Source: Pseudomonas laurylsulfativorans (lineage in GTDB: Bacteria > Pseudomonadota > Gammaproteobacteria > Pseudomonadales > Pseudomonadaceae). From it: a stretch of 64,000 nt of DNA. Below, piece by piece: positions 36,238 through 44,194 of this stretch; the stretch's first letter is position 1; each line of letters opens with the position of its first letter. The position numbers were made by a program, and so were the translations under genes. The stretch spans positions 1,116,001-1,180,000 of the forward strand of contig NZ_MUJK01000001.1 in assembly GCF_002906155.1 (NCBI RefSeq), written 5' to 3'. The notes under the pieces were generated by a model that was not told the DNA's origin, ran no database searches, and saw only the letters and a program-made list of their open reading frames with translations.

Positions 36238-36327
36238 ATTGTTTTTGCTGGTCAGGAGGGTTGTGGCGAGGGGTTCACACCGCGTAATTTGGATAACCCG
36301 TCCTCCAAGACACGCCGGAGTTGATCA

Positions 36328-37095
36328 ATGCGCATCGCCTTGCTGTCCGACATGCACCTGTCCGTCAACTCGGTCCCCTTTCCCGCCGTGGAGGCCGATA
36401 TCGTTGTGCTCGCCGGGGACATCTCCCGCCCGGCCAAGGCCATCGAGTGGGCCAGGGCCTGCCCGGTTCCGCTGCTGTACGTGGCGGGCAATCACGAGTT
36501 TTATGGCAGTGACCTGGTCTCCACCTACGAACAGTTGAACAGCCTGGCGCAAGGCACCCGGATCCATGTTCTGGAACGTTCGGAGTACGTCCACGACGGC
36601 GTACGTTTTCTCGGCTGCACGTTATGGTCTGACTATCGTCTGCTCGACAGCCCCGAGGATCGGGCGCTGGGCATTGATCTGGCGACCCAACTGATCCGTG
36701 ACTTCAGCCACATCAAGATCGCCCCCGATTTCCCCGACCTGTTCACGCCCGCCATTTCCCAACTGGTGTTTCTGCAGACGGTCGCCTGGCTGGAGGACTG
36801 CTTCACCCGCGACAGCAGTACCCCCACGGTGGTGGTCTCGCATTTCGCCCCGACCCGGTCGAGCATCAGCCCGACGTTTGCCGGTTCGCCGATCAACTCA
36901 AGCTTTGTCTCGGATCTCGAAGCACGGATCAAAGCCTGGCAGCCGGCACTGTGGCTGCATGGCCACACCCATGGCAGCTTCGATTATCGGGTGGGCAACA
37001 CCCGTGTGGTCTGCAACCCCCGGGGCTATGCCAAGAATGGCATCAATGAAAATCCTGATTTCGATGCGGCCTTGGTGATCGATCTGGACTTCTGA
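36328..37095 (+). CDS. Metallophosphoesterase
   Basis: 255 residues, calcineurin-like fold with its five metal/phosphate motifs in order: LSDMHLS (residues 5-11), LAGDISR (31-37), GNHEFYG (52-58), VSHFAPT (about 170), HGHTHGS (about 210). Substrate unknown (phosphomono- or diester). No signal peptide. Stands alone between REP elements and an alcohol dehydrogenase gene. Confidence 0.88.
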   Translation: MRIALLSDMHLSVNSVPFPAVEADIVVLAGDISRPAKAIEWARACPVPLLYVAGNHEFYGSDLVSTYEQLNSLAQGTRIHVLERSEYVHDGVRFLGCTLWSDYRLLDSPEDRALGIDLATQLIRDFSHIKIAPDFPDLFTPAISQLVFLQTVAWLEDCFTRDSSTPTVVVSHFAPTRSSISPTFAGSPINSSFVSDLEARIKAWQPALWLHGHTHGSFDYRVGNTRVVCNPRGYAKNGINENPDFDAALVIDLDF

Positions 37096-37289
37096 GGTCA
37101 CTCTCGGGTCAACAGCACCGCGTATTGCACTTGCCCCGGCCAAAACGCGCTTCCTGGCGTTCGCGGAAAAACACCTCATCACTCATCACTGGCGCGCCCG
37201 ATGCAACGCCGGCAACCCGCTACACTTTCCTCGCTCCGCCGCTGCACCCGAGCGGCCATGACCCCTGACTTCTAATCTGGAGGTATCCC

Positions 37290-38321
37290 ATGAGTGACAG
37301 CAGCGAACTCACCACTTTTACCGGCTGGGCCGCCACCGCAGCGGGCGCGAAACTGGAACGCTACAGCTACGACCCTGGTCCGTTGGGCAGCGATGAGGTG
37401 GAAGTCGCCGTGGAGTATTGCGGCGTCTGCCACTCCGACCAGTCGTTGATCGACAACGATTGGGGTATCAGCCACTACCCGTTTATTCCCGGCCACGAGG
37501 TGGTCGGCCGTATCGTGCGGATGGGCGACCAGGTGCGCGGCCTGGAAATGGGCCAACGGGTGGGCATCGGTTGGTACAAGGGCAGTTGCATGCATTGCAC
37601 GTCGTGCATCGAAGGCTCGCATAACCTGTGCCGCACCGTGCAACCGACCATCATCGGCAGCAACGGCGGCTTTGCCGACCGCATTCGCTCGCACTGGGCC
37701 TGGGCCCTGCCGATCCCGGCCGGGCTCGACCCGGCGATGGCCGGGCCGTTGTTCTGTGCCGGCTCGACCGTGTTCAACCCGCTGGTGGAATTCGGCATCA
37801 AACCCACTGACCGGGTCGGCGTGGTGGGCATAGGCGGTCTCGGTCACCTGGCGCTGCGCTTCCTCAACGCCTGGGGCTGCGACGTCACGGCCTTCACCTC
37901 ATCGCTGAGCAAGCAGGACGAAGCCAAGCGCCTGGGTGCGCACAAGGTGGTCGCCTCGACCGACACCGATGCGCTCAATGCTATTGCCGGCACCCTGGAT
38001 TTTCTCCTGGTCACCGCCAACGCCAACCTCGACTGGACCGCCATGCTCGCCACCCTGCGCGGCAAGGGTCGCCTGCACTTTGTCGGCATCGTGCCCGACG
38101 CCATACCGGTGCACGTGTTCAACCTGATTCCCCAACAGAAAGTCATGTCTGCCTCACCGGTCGGCTCGCCGGCCAATACCGCGATGATGCTGGAGTTCTG
38201 CGCCCGCCATCAGATCCTGCCGCAGGTCGAGATGTTTCCCATGAGCCGGATCAACGAAGCCGTCGATCATTTGCGCAGTGGCAAGGCGCGCTACCGCGTG
38301 GTGCTCGACGCCAGTCAGTGA
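37290..38321 (+). CDS. Zinc-dependent NAD(P) alcohol dehydrogenase (YahK/CAD-like)
   Basis: 343 residues. Catalytic zinc ligands in CGVCHSDQSLID (about 45) and PGHEVVGRI (about 69); structural zinc cluster CMHCTSCIEGSHNLC (about 100-114); Rossmann GIGGLGHLALRF (about 180). Related to the YahK/cinnamyl-alcohol dehydrogenase group, usually NADPH-dependent aldehyde reductases of broad range. ATG 37290 after GGAGGTATCCC. Confidence 0.9.
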   Translation: MSDSSELTTFTGWAATAAGAKLERYSYDPGPLGSDEVEVAVEYCGVCHSDQSLIDNDWGISHYPFIPGHEVVGRIVRMGDQVRGLEMGQRVGIGWYKGSCMHCTSCIEGSHNLCRTVQPTIIGSNGGFADRIRSHWAWALPIPAGLDPAMAGPLFCAGSTVFNPLVEFGIKPTDRVGVVGIGGLGHLALRFLNAWGCDVTAFTSSLSKQDEAKRLGAHKVVASTDTDALNAIAGTLDFLLVTANANLDWTAMLATLRGKGRLHFVGIVPDAIPVHVFNLIPQQKVMSASPVGSPANTAMMLEFCARHQILPQVEMFPMSRINEAVDHLRSGKARYRVVLDASQ

Positions 38322-38331
38322 CAGGCGACGA

Positions 38332-38562
38332 TGGTCATTAACGATAACGCGCGTAAACCGGATAAACGCGGCGCACTTGAATCCATCGCCGGCAAGCCGG
38401 CTCCTACAGTTTGGCGTTCACATCATTTCGACTCGGACGCGGTCTCTTGTAGGAGCTGGCTTGTCGGGTCGCCGCATCGCAGCGATGGTCGTTAACGATA
38501 ACGCTTGTGAACCGGATAAACGCGGCGCACTTGAGTCCATCGCCAGCAGGCTGGCTCCTACA
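38332..38562. repeat. REP cluster (three units)
   Basis: An orphan unit ending GCCGGCTCCTACA (about 38394-38408), then a pair TGTAGGAGCTGGCTTGTCGG (38448-38467) and GCAGGCTGGCTCCTACAG (about 38545-38562). Both parts contain the same inter-REP spacer, TGGTC(A/G)TTAACGATAACG...CGGATAAACGCGGCGCACTTGA, showing duplication of a composite unit. Confidence 0.88.
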
Positions 38563-38569
38563 GTTCCGC

Positions 38570-40120
38570 TCAGCGATTGGCTGCCTGCGCAGGTGCCACT
38601 GGCATATGCGGGTCGTTCCAGGTGAAGCGATAGGCCTTGCTGGACTCGTGCGGCAGGCATTTGCCGTTGTCGGCATCCGCGCCCACGATCGACCAGTTCG
38701 CCCTGGAGTTTTCCCCCAGTTCACGGGCCGCTTCGGGTTTGAAGCATTGGTTGAGTACGTCATCCGGCACCAACGCGTAGGCCGTGGGATGTTCACGCAG
38801 ATACAGCGCGGCCTTTTCGATGGTCGAATTGTCCATGCCGAAATGCACGATCGGCTGGCGGGCGAACAACCAGTGCCCCTCCTCCCAGTTGACCAGCACC
38901 AGATCGGCGCTCTGGGTCATGGTCGCAGCCTGGCTCATGAGCACCTGATCAATGTTGGTGCCGTCCTTGAGTGGTTCGATGAAACCACGGGCGAACCACA
39001 ACGCGAACCAGGTCGCCACGAGTGCCGGGAACACCCGACGCAAACGCGGGTGCCTTTTGAACCAGCGCTTGAGCAGCCACGGGATCAACGGCGCGGCGAC
39101 CAGCACCAGCCCGGGCAGCGCCGGGTAGATGTACAGCTTGCGCTTGCCAGTACTGATGCAGAAAAACAGCACCACCAGCACCACCCAACCGAGCAACACC
39201 AGGACCCGGCCGTCGCGTTTTTGCATCTGCCGACGCCAGGCGGGCACCAGCCATGGCAGCACCAGGACCAACGGTAGCCAGTACTGCGGAATCACGCTGG
39301 TGAAGAAGTACCAGAACGGTTCGCGGTGATGCCACGCGGCGGCATAGCGCCCCGCGGTCTGGCGCAGGAGGATCTCCCGTGCATAGGCGATTTCGTCTGC
39401 GCTGCCATTCAAAATGATGGACAAGGCCAGGGGCAACAGCCAGATCGCAATGGCACCCAGCATGACGGCAAACCCCAGCAACCACTTGCGCGCCTCGTCG
39501 GGCATGGCCACCACGCCGGGCCAGCCTTTGCGCACCGCATAGGCGTACGGAATCAGCATCAGCGCCGGCAGGAAACCCACGCCTTTGGTGATCACGCCAA
39601 TGCCCATGGCCGCGCAGCCCGCGTAGAACCAGCGCCACGCAGGCCCCAGCAGCAGGTGGCGCGCCAGACCGTACAGGCCCAGGGAGGTGAACAGAATCAG
39701 AAAGCTGTCGATCTGACCGGTGCGCAGGATGCTGTAGGTCTGGTACGTCGCCAGGTACAACAGCGCGGCGTTGCGACCGGTACGTTGAGTCCACAGGCGA
39801 CGGCCCAGGTCATAGACCATCGCCGTGACCGTCACGGCCGAAAACAGCCCCGGGATATAAAGGGCGATGTTCGGCTTACCGGTCAACCAGGTGAAGAACG
39901 CCACCGTCCACATGAAAATCGGTGGCTTGTCGCCGTAGATCTCGGCGGCCCGGTGCGGAATCAGCCACGCGCCGTTTTGCAGCATCTCCAGCGCGACACC
40001 GAGGAAACGTTCCTCATCCACATTCTGCGCCTGACGCAGGCCCAGTCCCGCGCCGATCAGCAATAGGGCAAGCAGCATCAGGCCCAGGCATTCGACCCTG
40101 GGCGACAACGATCTACGCAT
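38570..40120 (-). CDS. ArnT/RgtA-like lipid-linked sugar glycosyltransferase (GT83-type)
   Basis: 516 residues, many membrane helices. The N-terminal region has the ArnT-like pattern: NVDEERFLGVALEML... (acidic pair in the first periplasmic loop) and EIYGDKPPIFMWTVAFFTWLTG (DKPP-type motif). C-terminal soluble tail. These enzymes move a sugar from a polyprenyl-phosphate carrier to lipid A or core in the periplasm. Here it follows genes for a sugar-nucleotide epimerase, a GT2 polyprenyl-phosphate glycosyltransferase and a LABN protein. Start ATG 40120; the longer upstream frame is out of register with the LABN gene. Confidence 0.85.
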   Translation of the reverse strand: MRRSLSPRVECLGLMLLALLLIGAGLGLRQAQNVDEERFLGVALEMLQNGAWLIPHRAAEIYGDKPPIFMWTVAFFTWLTGKPNIALYIPGLFSAVTVTAMVYDLGRRLWTQRTGRNAALLYLATYQTYSILRTGQIDSFLILFTSLGLYGLARHLLLGPAWRWFYAGCAAMGIGVITKGVGFLPALMLIPYAYAVRKGWPGVVAMPDEARKWLLGFAVMLGAIAIWLLPLALSIILNGSADEIAYAREILLRQTAGRYAAAWHHREPFWYFFTSVIPQYWLPLVLVLPWLVPAWRRQMQKRDGRVLVLLGWVVLVVLFFCISTGKRKLYIYPALPGLVLVAAPLIPWLLKRWFKRHPRLRRVFPALVATWFALWFARGFIEPLKDGTNIDQVLMSQAATMTQSADLVLVNWEEGHWLFARQPIVHFGMDNSTIEKAALYLREHPTAYALVPDDVLNQCFKPEAARELGENSRANWSIVGADADNGKCLPHESSKAYRFTWNDPHMPVAPAQAANR

Positions 40121-40122
40121 GG

Positions 40123-40401
40123 CTATTCCTTTACGCTTCTGCTTTTGGCAATCAATTGCAGGTTGCGAAAATAGACGATGGAGCCAAAGGCCTGCCCGAC
40201 AATGAACACCGGGTCCTGGCGGTAAATGGCATAGGCCAGCAACAAGGTGCTGCCGACGATGCTCAGGTACCAGAAGTTGGTCGGGATCACGCTGCGTTTC
40301 TTGTACTCGCTGTACAACCACTGCAGGACAAACCGCCCGGTAAAGGCAACCTGCCCCGCAAAGCCGACCAGCAGCCACAGGGTTTCACGGGTCAACATCA
40401 T
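40123..40401 (-). CDS. LABN-domain (lipid-A-disaccharide synthase N-terminal) membrane protein
   Basis: 92 residues with three hydrophobic segments; motif GQVAFTGRFVLQWLYSEYKKRSVIPTNFWYLSIVGS is typical of small LABN proteins found beside ArnC/ArnT-like genes. The role is unclear, perhaps carrier translocation or complex assembly. The start (ATGATG at 40401/40398) overlaps the stop of the GT2 gene, and it ends 2 bp before the next gene, so the three are translationally coupled. Confidence 0.8.
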   Translation of the reverse strand: MMLTRETLWLLVGFAGQVAFTGRFVLQWLYSEYKKRSVIPTNFWYLSIVGSTLLLAYAIYRQDPVFIVGQAFGSIVYFRNLQLIAKSRSVKE

Positions 40402-41138
40402 CCTTCGAGCTCCTGGGCGTGGGTGTTCAGGCGCGTACGCTTGATCAGCCACCAGACGCCGACCAGGTCGAGAATGCCGACCAGCGCGCGGTCGAGGTTG
40501 CCGTATTTCGACACCCCGGCCGTGCGCGGCCGGTGGTTGACCGGGTGCACGATCATGCGCCCGTTATGGCGCTGGATCAGCGCCGGAATATAGCGATGCA
40601 TGTGGTCGAAGTACGGCAGGCGCAAGAAGGCCGCGCGCTCGATCAGCTTCAGGCCGCAACCGGTGTCCGGGGTGGCGTCCTTGAGCAGGCGCCGGCGCAG
40701 GTTGTTGGCGAAACGCGAGGCGTAGCGTTTGCTCGCGGTGTCACGGCGATTGACCCGGTGCCCGGCGACCAACTGCACATCGACCTTGCCCGGTTCGCCG
40801 CGCACCAGCGCCAGCATGCCGGGGATGTCCGCCGGGTCGTTCTGGCCATCGCCATCGAGGGTGGCCAGCCACTGACCGCGGGCCTCTCGGGCGGCGTGGT
40901 ACAGCGAAGTGCTCTGCCCCAGCGAACGTTCGTGATGGAGGATGCGCAGGGTGTTCAAGCCGTTTTGGCGAATCTGCCGCAGTTCATGCAAGGTCGCGTC
41001 GGTGCTGCCATCGTCGACCACGATGATTTCGTATGACTCAGCGGCCAGCGCCACGCGGATTTCCTCAAGCAATGGCCTGAGGTTGTTCGCTTCGTTCTTG
41101 GCGGGAATCAGTACGGATACAAAAATGTCTTGGCTCAT
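40398..41138 (-). CDS. GT2 family glycosyltransferase (polyprenyl-phosphate sugar synthase, ArnC/DPM-like)
   Basis: 246 residues. GT-A motifs: SVLIPAKNEANNLRPLLEEI, VVDDGSTDAT (about 42-51), LATLDGDGQNDPADIP (DxD-like metal site about 93). No C-terminal membrane-helix pair is obvious, apart from a hydrophobic stretch near residues 222-236. It would transfer a sugar from a nucleotide donor to a polyprenyl phosphate, providing donor for the ArnT-like enzyme downstream. Confidence 0.85.
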   Translation of the reverse strand: MSQDIFVSVLIPAKNEANNLRPLLEEIRVALAAESYEIIVVDDGSTDATLHELRQIRQNGLNTLRILHHERSLGQSTSLYHAAREARGQWLATLDGDGQNDPADIPGMLALVRGEPGKVDVQLVAGHRVNRRDTASKRYASRFANNLRRRLLKDATPDTGCGLKLIERAAFLRLPYFDHMHRYIPALIQRHNGRMIVHPVNHRPRTAGVSKYGNLDRALVGILDLVGVWWLIKRTRLNTHAQELEG

Positions 41139-41187
41139 GGGGTCTCTCTCGCCCTTTTTGATTTTTTCGAGATCAGAGGCGAACGCT

Positions 41188-42165
41188 TCAAATCCGGTAG
41201 AACTGCCGATACCACTTCACAAACTCACCGACGCCGGTTTCCAGCGTCACCTGCGGGCTGAAGCCCACCCACTCGGCCAGTGCCGAGACATCGGCCCAGG
41301 TCTTGACCACATCACCGGCCTGCATCGGCAGATAGTTGCGCCGGGCTTGCAGGTCCAGGGCGGATTCCAGGCAGTCGACGAAATCCAGCAACGCCACCGG
41401 CATGCCACGCCCGATGTTGAAGAGCCGGTTTACCCCGGTAGCCGGGCTTTGCGGCACGGGAGGTTTAGGGCGCAGTCGGGTGATGCCTTCGACAATGTCG
41501 TCGACATAAGTGAAGTCCCGCGACATCTGGCCCTGGTTGTAAATATCGATGGGCAGGTCTTTGAGGATGGCGTTGGTAAACTTGAACAGCGCCATGTCCG
41601 GTCGACCCCATGGGCCGTAGACGGTAAAAAAGCGCAGGCCACTGGCCTTCAGGCCATACAAATGGCAGTAACTTTCGGCCAGCAGTTCATTGGCGCGTTT
41701 GCTGGCGGCGTACAGCGACACGGGATGCTCGACAGGATCCTCGACACTGAACGGCAGCTTGCTGTTGGTGCCGTACACCGAACTGCTCGAGGCGTAGATC
41801 AGATGCTCGGGGCGATAGTGCCGGCAGGCTTCCAGCACATTGAGGAAGCCGACCAGGTTCGATTGCCCATAGACATCCGGGTTGTCCAGCGAGTAACGCA
41901 CCCCGGCCTGGGCCGCCAGGTGCACCACCTCGGTAAAGCGGTGCTCTTGAAACAGGCTCATCAGGGTCGGTTTATCGACGATGTCCATTTTCCGGAAGCG
42001 AAAACCCGGCAACGTCTCCAGCACCTTGAGGCGGGCGTGCTTGAGATCCACGTCGTAGTAATCATTGAGATTGTCGATACCGACGACGTCCTGCCCCTCG
42101 CGGCACAGGCGCTGGGCCGTATGAAAACCGATGAAACCGGCCGCACCGGTGACCAGAACAGTCAT
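41188..42165 (-). CDS. NAD-dependent sugar-nucleotide epimerase (UDP-glucuronate 4-epimerase-like)
   Basis: 325 residues, extended SDR. NAD-binding GAAGFIGFHTAQRL (residues 8-21), catalytic SSSSVYG and YAASKRANE (Tyr-Lys pair), GPWGRPDMALFKFTNAI typical of UDP-GlcA 4-epimerases. The product would be UDP-galacturonate. The ATG at 42165 is the second methionine; 42174 is an alternative. First gene of the four-gene minus-strand set. Confidence 0.85.
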   Translation of the reverse strand: MTVLVTGAAGFIGFHTAQRLCREGQDVVGIDNLNDYYDVDLKHARLKVLETLPGFRFRKMDIVDKPTLMSLFQEHRFTEVVHLAAQAGVRYSLDNPDVYGQSNLVGFLNVLEACRHYRPEHLIYASSSSVYGTNSKLPFSVEDPVEHPVSLYAASKRANELLAESYCHLYGLKASGLRFFTVYGPWGRPDMALFKFTNAILKDLPIDIYNQGQMSRDFTYVDDIVEGITRLRPKPPVPQSPATGVNRLFNIGRGMPVALLDFVDCLESALDLQARRNYLPMQAGDVVKTWADVSALAEWVGFSPQVTLETGVGEFVKWYRQFYRI

Positions 42166-42362
42166 GGGACGCACGCCGGCGACTGCGTCGCGATCGGCGC
42201 GAGACTACTGATCCAGACCCTCGTCAGCTTCATGTTTAGTTCCTGCTTATGGCTTCATTCCACGCACGATTGCGTGATGAAGTTTATAAAACAGAAACAT
42301 TTCAATTTAGATAACGCCTCGCACGCCCTCTGCAAAAAACATTATCTGGCCGACCAGCGCTG

Positions 42363-42983
42363 CTATCTGGCTGATCCGTCATGGGGTTTGTAAAACCGGA
42401 ACAAGCCGATATCCACAGTCTTGATGTATTCCTTGGCCCAATCCGGCCTGACCGTACGGTCATGGAAATACAAGGCACCCTGAGTACGATCCGGCAGTTC
42501 CTTGTTCAAGGCCTTGCGCGCGATTTCCTTGGCCATCGCGTAAGGCACCTCTTCCTGGACCGAATCGGATTTGCCGTCACACCACCAGGAGAACTGGCAA
42601 CTCTTGGTCTCCGAGCCTTGTTTGACCACTTTGCACACCGTGTCCGGAAAACCCTCGTGGCCCAGGCGGTTCATGACCACGTTGGCCACCGCCTCCATGT
42701 CGGCGGCATCCTTGCCCTTGGCTTCCCAGTAAATCGACCGGGCCAGGCAGGTGATTGCATCGTCCAGCGGCGCGGCGCCCGCCGGGTCGACGGCCTGGAC
42801 TTCGGATGGGGTAATGGCTTCAGCCTTGGGGGCCGGTGCGGGGCTGTTGTTCTCGGCGGCTTTGTGTTCCAGCACCTCGGCCTTGTTCTCGGCCGATTCC
42901 TGTTTTTGTTTTTGATCCGTAGCGAATACCGAACCGGCAAGCAATGTTAAAGCGAGGCAGGAGGCGATCCAGTCGGGGCGCAT
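42363..42983 (-). CDS. Cell-wall hydrolase, SleB family
   Basis: 206 residues. Signal peptide (PDWIASCLALTLLAGSVFA), a Pro/Ala/Glu-rich linker (about 25-75), then the SleB/Hydrolase_2 domain: CLARSIYWEAKGKDAADMEAVANVVMNRLG with the catalytic Glu in WEAKG, QFSWWCDG, GALYFHD. It cleaves peptidoglycan in the periplasm or at division/germination in relatives. Monocistronic; divergent from the CAP-domain gene. Confidence 0.88.
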   Translation of the reverse strand: MRPDWIASCLALTLLAGSVFATDQKQKQESAENKAEVLEHKAAENNSPAPAPKAEAITPSEVQAVDPAGAAPLDDAITCLARSIYWEAKGKDAADMEAVANVVMNRLGHEGFPDTVCKVVKQGSETKSCQFSWWCDGKSDSVQEEVPYAMAKEIARKALNKELPDRTQGALYFHDRTVRPDWAKEYIKTVDIGLFRFYKPHDGSAR

Positions 42984-43125
42984 GATCGGGGTCACTCGGT
43001 GAGCGATTCGATTCAGTGTAGTAGTGAAATGATTTCACCGGTCCCACTACACTCTGGATAATTCCGTTGTCCTGGACGGGGCAACTTCGCGCATCATGGG
43101 TGCCATCTGCTCAAGGGGGATTTTC

Positions 43126-43977
43126 ATGGGTTTCATTTCATCCGCAATGCATTTGGCCGGTGTGTCACTGGGCCTGGTATTCGCCGCCAACGCCGTGGCG
43201 GCCGACGAAGCGCAATTGATCGAATCGATCAACGTCTATCGCAGCCAACTGCAGCGCTGTGCCGGCCAGGTCTCATCGGAGCTTCCACCGCTGTCGGCCG
43301 ACCCGCGCCTGGTGCTGTCCGCCCCGAGCATCGGCAATCTGCAGCAGGCCATGGCCACTGCGGGTTACCCGATGAAGAATGTGCAGGCCATCAGCCTGTC
43401 CGGGCCTCGTGATGCGGCGTCGGCGATGAAAGCGATTCAGGAAAGTTTTTGCCAGATCGTCCTCGACCCGCAATTCGTCGATGTCGGCGTCAGCCGCCAG
43501 GACCGTGAATGGCGCATCGTGGTAGCTCGGCCGTTGTTGAGCGCACGCCTGGGCGACTCGCAAGCCGAAGGCCAGAAGCTGCTCTCCGAACTCAACGCAG
43601 CCCGCACCCGGCCACGCCAGTGCGGTGCGCAATCCTTCGCCGCCGCGCCAGCGCTGGCCTGGAACGTCACCCTGGCCAGCGCTGCCGAAGGCAACTCGCG
43701 CTCCATGGCCAACAACAACTACTTCGATCACAAGGACCGCGATGGCCGCACCCCGGGCGACCGTGCGGAACTGGCCGGCTACGACTTCCAGCAGATCGGC
43801 GAAAACATCGCCGCCGGACAGGACTCCGTACGCAAGGTCGTCGACGGCTGGCTGGCCAGCCCCGGTCACTGTGCCAACCTGATGAACCCACAGTTCCGCG
43901 AACTGGGCGCGGCGTACGCGACCGATCCGAAGAGCGATGCGGGGATTTACTGGACGGCGATGTTTGGGGCGCAGTGA
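43126..43977 (+). CDS. Secreted CAP-domain protein
   Basis: 283 residues. Signal peptide ends after AVAADEA (about residue 26). The C-terminal half is a CAP/SCP domain: LLSELNAARTRPRQCG, MANNNYFDHKDRDGRTPGDRAELAGYDFQQIGENIAAG (CAP1/CAP2-like motifs), GWLASPGHCANLMNPQFRELGAAYA. The N-terminal half may be a partner domain with two cysteines. Function of bacterial CAP proteins is largely unknown. ATG 43126 after AAGGGGGATTTTC. Confidence 0.88.
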   Translation: MGFISSAMHLAGVSLGLVFAANAVAADEAQLIESINVYRSQLQRCAGQVSSELPPLSADPRLVLSAPSIGNLQQAMATAGYPMKNVQAISLSGPRDAASAMKAIQESFCQIVLDPQFVDVGVSRQDREWRIVVARPLLSARLGDSQAEGQKLLSELNAARTRPRQCGAQSFAAAPALAWNVTLASAAEGNSRSMANNNYFDHKDRDGRTPGDRAELAGYDFQQIGENIAAGQDSVRKVVDGWLASPGHCANLMNPQFRELGAAYATDPKSDAGIYWTAMFGAQ

Positions 43978-43984
43978 GTGCCAT

Positions 43985-44016
43985 AGCCCCCGAAGCGATT
44001 GCATTGGGGGCTGTTT
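43985..44016 (+). terminator. Terminator after the CAP-domain gene
   Basis: Stem AGCCCCC (43985-43991)/GGGGGCT (44006-44012) with a 14-nt loop, then GTTTGTGG: a 7-bp GC-rich stem with a weak U-rich tail. Confidence 0.6.
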
Positions 44017-44194
44017 GTGGTCAACGAGCGCGTTGTAAAGCGGAGTAATTTTACAAAAAGAAAGATTCTTCTGAAGGAAATTTCTGAAATATGAAAAACC
44101 ACACATGAATTCTTGAAATTTCAAAGCTTAATAAATATACCTACCCCTTACGACACCATTTCGAATAACAATTCGATTTCAAAGCAAGGGCCCT

